Program-made: the position numbers and the translations under genes
Notes under the pieces: generated by a model
The model's input: the letters and a program-made list of their open reading frames with translations, nothing else
Database searches by the model: none
Told to the model about the DNA's origin: nothing
Source of the DNA: an uncultured Lactobacillus sp.
GTDB lineage: Bacteria; Bacillota; Bacilli; Lactobacillales; Lactobacillaceae
Assembly: GCA_946482425.1 (NCBI GenBank)
Contig: CAMLRO010000014.1
Coordinates: 1-26,728, forward strand
DNA: 26,728 nt
Direction of reading: 5' to 3'
Shown: in pieces, positions 21,836 to 26,728 of the stretch
How the letters are laid out: every line of letters starts with the position of its first letter
Position numbering within the stretch: the first letter of the stretch is position 1

Positions 21836-23251
21836 TTAGTCTAACAAGTCAAACTTAAGTGTTGCCAGGTTATGGCCTTCAGTGACCATGTTACCCAGCA
21901 GTTCAATAGTATTGTTATAAACTTGATCAGCCATCTTTTGGTTGGCCTCAGTTAATAAGTCTTCAGCTTCTTTGCCTGACAGACCTGCAACTTTTTTATC
22001 AGTTTCGTGTTGAATGAAGTGACACTGTGCTAATGATTTTTGTTCAAAGTCATTTTCAAGTTCACCGTAGACTTTAAAATTAGTGTCACCCAATTGTGCT
22101 GTTAATTTGTTTAACCAGAAAATCTTGTTCAAATCAAATTTAGGACCAGTTTGGAAGCTGGCTGGCGTGTCGTTGACATTCGTGTAGAATGGGACGAAGC
22201 TGTTAAAGGTATTTGGACCAAAGCAAAGCCATTGCACACCTGCAATCTCTTCGGGTACATCATTTCTAACTTGCAAAATATGGGTTTCGAAGTTGCGGTT
22301 AAGTGCAATTGGACGGTAGGTTTTCTTTTGCTCAGGGGTACCCTGATCACCATAGGGATCAAATGGGGTATCTTGATAGTGTGAACTTTCAACAAAACAA
22401 ATATCCTCAATACTAATTTTGCGGTTTGCGTGGCAAATAAAAGGTTGATCCTGATCAGTTGGCTTGCCGCCGAATTCTGGATCAAAGTAATTGTGAACAA
22501 ACCAAGCGCGCGGATTGTTGTAGTGGGCATCCTTAATAGTTGAACTACCAAAGATATGACGCATGTTGTAACCTTCACGGTCAGGATTTAAATGGTATTC
22601 CTTGATTAAGTCTTCTAAGGTATCATCTGCCAAGAAACCATCTTTACCAAAGTGGAATTCATCAATGTTTAAACGGTTAGGAGCAACAACGTAGGCGTCA
22701 TCAGGAATACGGCGTGCAATCCAGTGGTGACCACCAATAGTTTCCAGGTACCAAACTTCATCGTGGTCGGCAAAAGCCATACCGTTCATTTCATAAGTGC
22801 CATATTTTTCCAGTAAATAACCAATGCGCTTAACGCCATCAAGGGCGCTGTGAATATAAGGCAATGTTAAAGTAACAAAGTCTTCTTCACCAAGACCTCC
22901 TTTTGCAAGAAGGGGATCAATGCCTTGTATACGTGCATTTGTGGTAATAGTTTCAGTAGCAGTCATTGCTACGTTTTCTGAGTTAATTCCGGCTGCACCC
23001 CAGATGCCGCTTTCACCGGAGACATCAGGCGCACTGGTATAACGCAGAGGCTTTTCTGCTAAGTCCTCATCATCAATCTTTTGGTGACTAATGACACTTT
23101 CATAATGCTTGGGTTGTTTTTCCGGTGTAATAAGTTCAAAACCTTCAGGAATTATTTCACGGCCACCGTCTTCACTTCTGGCAATCATGGCTGAGCCGTC
23201 AATGGTGGCATTTTTACCGACAAGAATAGTCGTACATTCTGCTTTTTTCAT
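21836..23251 (-). CDS. pepD: C69-family dipeptidase
   Basis: This 471-residue N-terminal-nucleophile cysteine dipeptidase cleaves a broad range of dipeptides in the cytoplasm. The catalytic Cys is C6 in MKKAECTTILVGKNATIDGS; in this family it must become, or lie very near, the N-terminus. The DGSAMIARSED segment is also characteristic. GAAAGGACAG precedes the ATG, and the length is normal for lactobacillus PepDA. It is transcribed towards the sugar modules and separated by a terminator, so it is probably a core gene. It could still act on glycated dipeptides or on the products of the deglycases. Confidence 0.92.
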   Translation of the reverse strand: MKKAECTTILVGKNATIDGSAMIARSEDGGREIIPEGFELITPEKQPKHYESVISHQKIDDEDLAEKPLRYTSAPDVSGESGIWGAAGINSENVAMTATETITTNARIQGIDPLLAKGGLGEEDFVTLTLPYIHSALDGVKRIGYLLEKYGTYEMNGMAFADHDEVWYLETIGGHHWIARRIPDDAYVVAPNRLNIDEFHFGKDGFLADDTLEDLIKEYHLNPDREGYNMRHIFGSSTIKDAHYNNPRAWFVHNYFDPEFGGKPTDQDQPFICHANRKISIEDICFVESSHYQDTPFDPYGDQGTPEQKKTYRPIALNRNFETHILQVRNDVPEEIAGVQWLCFGPNTFNSFVPFYTNVNDTPASFQTGPKFDLNKIFWLNKLTAQLGDTNFKVYGELENDFEQKSLAQCHFIQHETDKKVAGLSGKEAEDLLTEANQKMADQVYNNTIELLGNMVTEGHNLATLKFDLLD

Positions 23252-23283
23252 CTTATCTGTCCTTTCAAAATTACTTAATCTAT

Positions 23284-23313
23284 ATTGTATTAAAAAAAAC
23301 GGGTTGTTTGCAA
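23284..23313 (-). promoter_or_regulatory. Promoter of pepD
   Basis: On the minus strand TTGCAA (23313-23308), 18 bases, TACAAT (23289-23284), 33 bases before the start codon. Confidence 0.62.
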
Positions 23314-23402
23314 AAAAATAAGTAAACTTAAACCTAAATTATTATTACTTTTTCAATTTAAAGATTTTAACTAAAATATATTTTTTGGTGTTGGCTCAAT
23401 AT

Positions 23403-23418
23403 GTAAAAGATGTTTTAC
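23403..23418. promoter_or_regulatory. Dyad upstream of the XRE gene, possible operator
   Basis: GTAAAA-GATG-TTTTAC is a perfect 6-bp dyad overlapping a possible TACTAT -10 element, 43 bases before the small regulator gene. It could be its autoregulatory site. Confidence 0.35.
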
Positions 23419-23460
23419 TATAAATGAAATGTCAAATATGTTTGAAAGGAGAGTGAACTA

Positions 23461-23661
23461 GTGAAAAATAGAATTGCTCAATTGCCTAAAGAGCAGAGAT
23501 ACTCACAGGCCCAATTAGCCGAAGCTGCTCATGTTACTCGGCAAACGATCAACGCTATTGAAAATGATAAGTATGACCCATCTTTAGGACTCGCTTTTCA
23601 GTTGGCTAAGATATTAGAGGTAACGGTTGACGAATTATTCTTATATAAGAGTGAAGAATAA
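23461..23661 (+). CDS. Small XRE-family HTH regulator
   Basis: This 66-residue DNA-binding protein consists almost entirely of a helix-turn-helix: YSQAQLAEAAHVTRQTINAIENDKYDPSLGLAFQLAKIL, in order, then the common ending VTVDELFLYKSEE. The start is GTG with AAAGGAGAG upstream. Regulators of this type usually precede a small membrane-protein gene, and the following gene here is decayed, so this one may be an orphan. Residues LPKEQRY replace the more usual LRKEKGL, a minor divergence. Confidence 0.82.
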   Translation: MKNRIAQLPKEQRYSQAQLAEAAHVTRQTINAIENDKYDPSLGLAFQLAKILEVTVDELFLYKSEE

Positions 23662-23662
23662 A

Positions 23663-24191
23663 ATGATTAATACAAAGAAAAACATTGTTTATGATGCATT
23701 TTTAAAAACATTTGTGATTACTTCGATAGTTTTATTTGGGGTTTCCTAAAATCTCCCTTTCTTTTTAAGACTGACTATCATACTATTACTATTGTTTTGC
23801 AAAGTTTTAAAAAGTGTGAGCGAAAAAAGCTAGATCTTAACTACAGACGCATATGAGATTGAAAGAGCGATAGCTATCCAGCCAATATGTAACATAATGA
23901 TGAACGTGAATGGAATTAATGCTGTGAACAAACTATATTAGTGGTATAGTAACTTTATTTTTGTCCGTTGGTTTACTTCTTATTTTAATAGTTATTGAAA
24001 AGTTGCCATCACAATCAATCGTGATAGCTATTTCAGTTTCTGTTATGGGCATTATTGTGATTAGCGGGCTAATCATTATAAGTCAATGGTCTTTTGTCTC
24101 TGCTTACTGCTACCTCGATTGGCAAGAAAAGCGAGTGAACCAATTTGAATTAAGAATTATAGAAAGCCTAAAGACTAAAAGAGATATACAT
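23663..24191 (+). pseudogene. Decayed membrane-protein gene following the XRE regulator
   Basis: An ATG two bases after the XRE stop opens MINTKKNIVYDAFLKTFVI but halts at 23747-23749 after 28 codons. Further fragments follow in other frames: TDAYEIERAIAIQPICN in the middle, and a hydrophobic piece from 23961 (SVGLLLILIVIEKLP ... IAISVSVMGIIVISGLIII), two likely membrane helices. No single frame joins them. The layout fits the membrane protein that commonly accompanies such small XRE regulators, now broken by several mutations. The last fragment reads in frame into the next pseudogene. Confidence 0.6.
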
Positions 24192-25075
24192 ATGCAAACT
24201 AAGGAAATTTTAAAGGAAAAATTAAAGGTGACCTTAACCCAAATAACACATCAGTCATTAAACAGCACCTTTTTTGGTTATAGTGAAATTTATAAACAAG
24301 TGATTTTTATTAAGGTTTTTTCTCAAGAAGGTAAATTCTTAACCGAAAAAGCTGTTAATGAGCAACTGAATACTCGTGTATTAGACACTTTTGTTGTCAA
24401 GCAGACGAAACAATTTGTTTTAGTCATGAAAGATTTGGCGCCAATTGATATTAAAGAAGAAATCACTCCTGATATGGCATTTGACATGGGAATGCAGTTA
24501 GCTCGTTTTCACCAAAACGTCAAACCGTTTTCTGGAATATACCTTAATAATCAGCTGTTTGAGAAAGCAAAATTTGACAGTAACAGTTTGCAGAATGAAT
24601 AAATTAAAAGCAGACTGCTGCAAGTGTTAGCTTTATTTACAACGAGAAAAGCGGATATTGAAGAAGACCTAAAGGCTCATGCCACTACTGTTTTACATGG
24701 GGATGTAGGCTTACGTAATTATAAAATTGTTGAGGGTCAACTGAGTTTAATTGATTTTGAGCGCGCTCGCATGGGGGTAAATTATCAGGACTTCATTAAA
24801 CTCTTTTACCAAGATTTCAGGTTAAATCTAAAACTAATTGCTTCCTTTATAAATGGATATAGGAAATGTGGTGAAGAAGTAGCAGTTACTCCTTTGACGC
24901 AATCTTTCTTATTTTTATAACTGCGATTGGAATTATGAAATATACTGAAAAAATTGCTGACAAGTCATTTAAGCAAATTGGTGAACAAATGCTGGCAACT
25001 TGTTTTTCATTTTTAGGCATCAGAAAGAAAAATAGCGACAAGGCAAACATGAATGCTTTGATATTTACAAATTAA
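24192..25075 (+). pseudogene. Aminoglycoside/choline-kinase-like phosphotransferase, broken
   Basis: The N-lobe begins at ATG 24192 (MQTKEILKEKLKVTLTQ) and runs through FVLVMKDLAPIDI and QLARFHQNVKPF. An in-frame TAA at 24600-24602 interrupts it; the same frame resumes and holds the catalytic HGDVGLRN (Brenner motif) and LIDFERA (metal-binding Asp). Near 24870-24910 the frame shifts, consistent with loss of one base, and continues as ITAIGIMKYTEKIADKSFKQIGEQ to a stop at 25073-25075. The family phosphorylates small hydroxyl compounds (APH/choline kinase fold). With a stop and a frameshift it is almost surely inactive. The original substrate cannot be deduced. Confidence 0.78.
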
Positions 25076-25109
25076 AAAAGTATCTTCTTAACAGAGAAGA
25101 TACTTTTTT
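25074..25109. terminator. Bidirectional terminator at the end of the xpt-pbuX operon
   Basis: A perfect 15-bp stem, AAAAAAGTATCTTCT (25074-25088) with AGAAGATACTTTTTT (25095-25109), and a 6-nt loop. It lies 40 bases after the pbuX stop when read on the minus strand. Confidence 0.92.
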
Positions 25110-25149
25110 GGTGCAAACAAAATTGTCTCAAGGGTAAAAACAATTTTAT

Positions 25150-26463
25150 TTACATGATATTTGCAGTTTGAGTTTTTTGTTTTGCCTTCCTATCACCTCC
25201 TTTAAGTAAGAAATTCAGGATAGTAGCTGACAGGCTGGTAATTACGATCCCATTACTTAGAAATAATTGGACAGTAGCCGGCAGGTTTTTGAAAAATTGA
25301 GGATAAATAGTAACGCCGAGTCCAAGTCCAATTGAGATGGCAATAATTAGCACATTATTATTATCACTGAGATCAACTTTAGCTAAAGTCTTAATGCCCT
25401 GAACAGCAATCATGGTAAACATGACCAGCATGGCACCACCTAAAACTGGGGTAGGAATGATTGTTACCATGGCACCAATTTTAGGCAACAATCCCATAGC
25501 CATGAGTAAGCCGCCTGCCCAATAAATCGGACGCTTGGTTTTAATACCAGATAATTGCAGAAGACCAACATTTTGAGAGAAAGTAGTGTAAGGAAATGCA
25601 TTAAATAAACCGCCAAAAATTTGGGCGATGCCTTCAGCACGATAGCCTTTTTTCAAGTCTTCTTCGGTCACATCATGGTGCAAAAGATCACCAATTGCAA
25701 AGAATACTCCAGTAGACTCAACCATTGATACTAAAGCAATAATGATCATTGTCAGGCTGGAAGACCATTCAAATTTCGGCACTCCAAAATAGAACAGTTG
25801 GGGTAAGTGAAACCATGATGCTTCCATGACGGGAGTGAATGAAACTAGGCCCATACAGGCTGCAATTACTGTCCCAGCAACTAAGCCGATTAAAACTGAG
25901 ATTGACCTGATGAATCCTTTAGTCCAAATTTCCAGTGCCAAGATAATGAACATGGTGCAAAAAGCCAGAAGGAGATTTTGACCACTGCCAAAACTTTTAG
26001 CAGCAGAATTGCCACCACCCATATTTTGAATTGCCACTGGAACAAGTGTTAAACCGATAGTGGTGATTAAAGTCCCTGTTACGACGGGAGGAAAGAATTT
26101 TTTTATTTTAGCAAAAACGCCTGAGATTAAAACTACAAAAATGCCGGCAACAATGATGGCACCGTACATGTCGTTGATTGAGAATTTTTGACCAATCATT
26201 TGCAATGGGGCAACTGCTTGAATGGCGCAGCCCAAAATGACTGGAAAACCAATGCCGAAGTACTTATTGCGCATTAATTGCAAAAGTGTCGCAAGGCCGC
26301 ACATGAAAATGTCAATTGAAACTAGATAGGTCATTTGTGCAGGAGAAAATTTTAGTGCATTACCAATTAGAAGGGGTACAGCGACTGCCCCGGAATACAT
26401 CGCTAATAAGTGCTGTAAACCTAAAACAGCTGCTTTTTGCTGGCTAACTTCTTTTTCTGCCAT
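25150..26463 (-). CDS. pbuX: Xanthine permease (NAT/NCS2 family)
   Basis: This 437-residue polytopic membrane protein imports xanthine by proton symport. It has the NCS2 start QHLLAMYSGAVAVPLLIG, the segment GIGFPVILGCAIQAVAPL, the VSMVESTGVFFAIGD segment, and the substrate-site signature FSQNVGLLQLSGIKTK. The C-terminal tail is short and basic. Its ATG overlaps the xpt stop in the form TAATG, so the two are translationally coupled. In related Gram-positives xpt-pbuX is controlled by a purine riboswitch upstream of xpt, which would lie outside this window. Confidence 0.93.
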   Translation of the reverse strand: MAEKEVSQQKAAVLGLQHLLAMYSGAVAVPLLIGNALKFSPAQMTYLVSIDIFMCGLATLLQLMRNKYFGIGFPVILGCAIQAVAPLQMIGQKFSINDMYGAIIVAGIFVVLISGVFAKIKKFFPPVVTGTLITTIGLTLVPVAIQNMGGGNSAAKSFGSGQNLLLAFCTMFIILALEIWTKGFIRSISVLIGLVAGTVIAACMGLVSFTPVMEASWFHLPQLFYFGVPKFEWSSSLTMIIIALVSMVESTGVFFAIGDLLHHDVTEEDLKKGYRAEGIAQIFGGLFNAFPYTTFSQNVGLLQLSGIKTKRPIYWAGGLLMAMGLLPKIGAMVTIIPTPVLGGAMLVMFTMIAVQGIKTLAKVDLSDNNNVLIIAISIGLGLGVTIYPQFFKNLPATVQLFLSNGIVITSLSATILNFLLKGGDRKAKQKTQTANIM

Positions 26464-26728
26464 TATTTTTCCCCCGAAAAGTGTACTTGATTATTGGCCA
26501 AACTATCGATTTCTGCCAATGCTTCAAGGTGATACCCGTGATTTTTAATCCACTCGCTGCCGCCTTGAAATGTTTTAGCAACTACGATACCGACACCAGC
26601 AACCTGAGCACCAGCTTGGTTAGCAATATTAATCATGCCTTTAACAGCTTCTCCATTTGCTAGAAAATCATCGATAATTAGCAGGCAATCATCTTGATCC
26701 AAAAATTTTTGTTCAACACAAATCTGGT
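26463..26728 (-). CDS. xpt: Xanthine phosphoribosyltransferase, 3' part
   Basis: This is the last 88 or so residues of a gene entering from beyond the right edge. The enzyme makes XMP from xanthine and PRPP in purine salvage. The PRPP-binding motif LLIIDDFLANGEA is intact near the start of the visible part, and AGVGIVVAKTFQGG follows, as in Xpt proteins. The open frame continues to the window edge (QICVEQKFLDQDD), so the TTG at 26702 is not the real start. The gene overlaps pbuX by one base. Confidence 0.92.
   Translation of the reverse strand, partial: QICVEQKFLDQDDCLLIIDDFLANGEAVKGMINIANQAGAQVAGVGIVVAKTFQGGSEWIKNHGYHLEALAEIDSLANNQVHFSGEK

Noticed and set aside
22129..22578. A 149-codon open frame on the minus strand within pepD
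   Set aside because: It overlaps pepD on the same strand in another frame, while the pepD frame carries clear family motifs throughout.
23961..24602. A membrane-anchored kinase as a real fusion gene
   Set aside because: The hydrophobic part looks like the tail of the broken membrane protein read by chance into the kinase frame, and the kinase itself is interrupted downstream.

Overview
The window looks like the chromosome of a low-GC Gram-positive of the family Lactobacillaceae, most likely a host-associated Lactobacillus. I infer this from AT-rich codon use, strong AGGAGG-type ribosome sites, a C69 dipeptidase (pepD), an xpt-pbuX purine-salvage pair, a ROK fructokinase, and an unusual density of mannose-family PTS genes. 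The species cannot be read from the sequence. Housekeeping genes flank the window: the 3' end of a murA-type gene on the left, and pepD and pbuX-xpt on the right. About 21 kb of sugar-utilisation genes lie between them.

Region 1 (502-8721) is a fructan/fructo-oligosaccharide unit. A LevR-type sigma-54 activator (502-3240) is followed by a near-perfect -24/-12 promoter (TGGCAC-N5-TTGCT, 3291-3306). That promoter drives PTS EIIC-EIID-EIIB-EIIA, an intracellular GH32-like beta-fructosidase of unusual motif type, and a small glyoxalase-fold (VOC) metalloprotein. A terminator at 7679 separates an independently expressed ROK fructokinase. The logic is PTS import and phosphorylation, hydrolysis of the imported sugar, then phosphorylation of freed fructose.

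Region 2 (8742-21807) is the most interesting part. It holds three mannose-family EIIB-EIIC-EIID transporters, three SIS-domain proteins with the Glu/His pair (16 residues apart) expected of sugar-amine-phosphate deglycases (FrlB/FraB/GfrE/GfrF type), one FrlD-like PfkB kinase, two GntR/UTRA repressors, and only one EIIA. It divides into three modules. Module A has EIIB-C-D on the minus strand, divergent from sis1-EIIA. Module B is EIIB-C-D-sis2-frlD and reads on from module A. Module C is EIIB-C-D-sis3-gntR with its own promoter. I infer a multi-substrate system for Amadori/Heyns products (fructosamines or glucosamines of amino acids), with one EIIA probably feeding three transporters. The module A divergent promoters carry two copies of an ATTACCTTTGGT operator and a near-consensus cre site. 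The module C promoter carries a nested dyad.

Region 3 (21836-26728) holds the convergent pepD, a small XRE regulator followed by a decayed membrane-protein gene, an aminoglycoside/choline-kinase-like phosphotransferase pseudogene (one in-frame stop plus one frameshift), a bidirectional terminator, and pbuX overlapping the 3' part of xpt. I saw no tRNA or rRNA gene, CRISPR array, transposase or phage gene.
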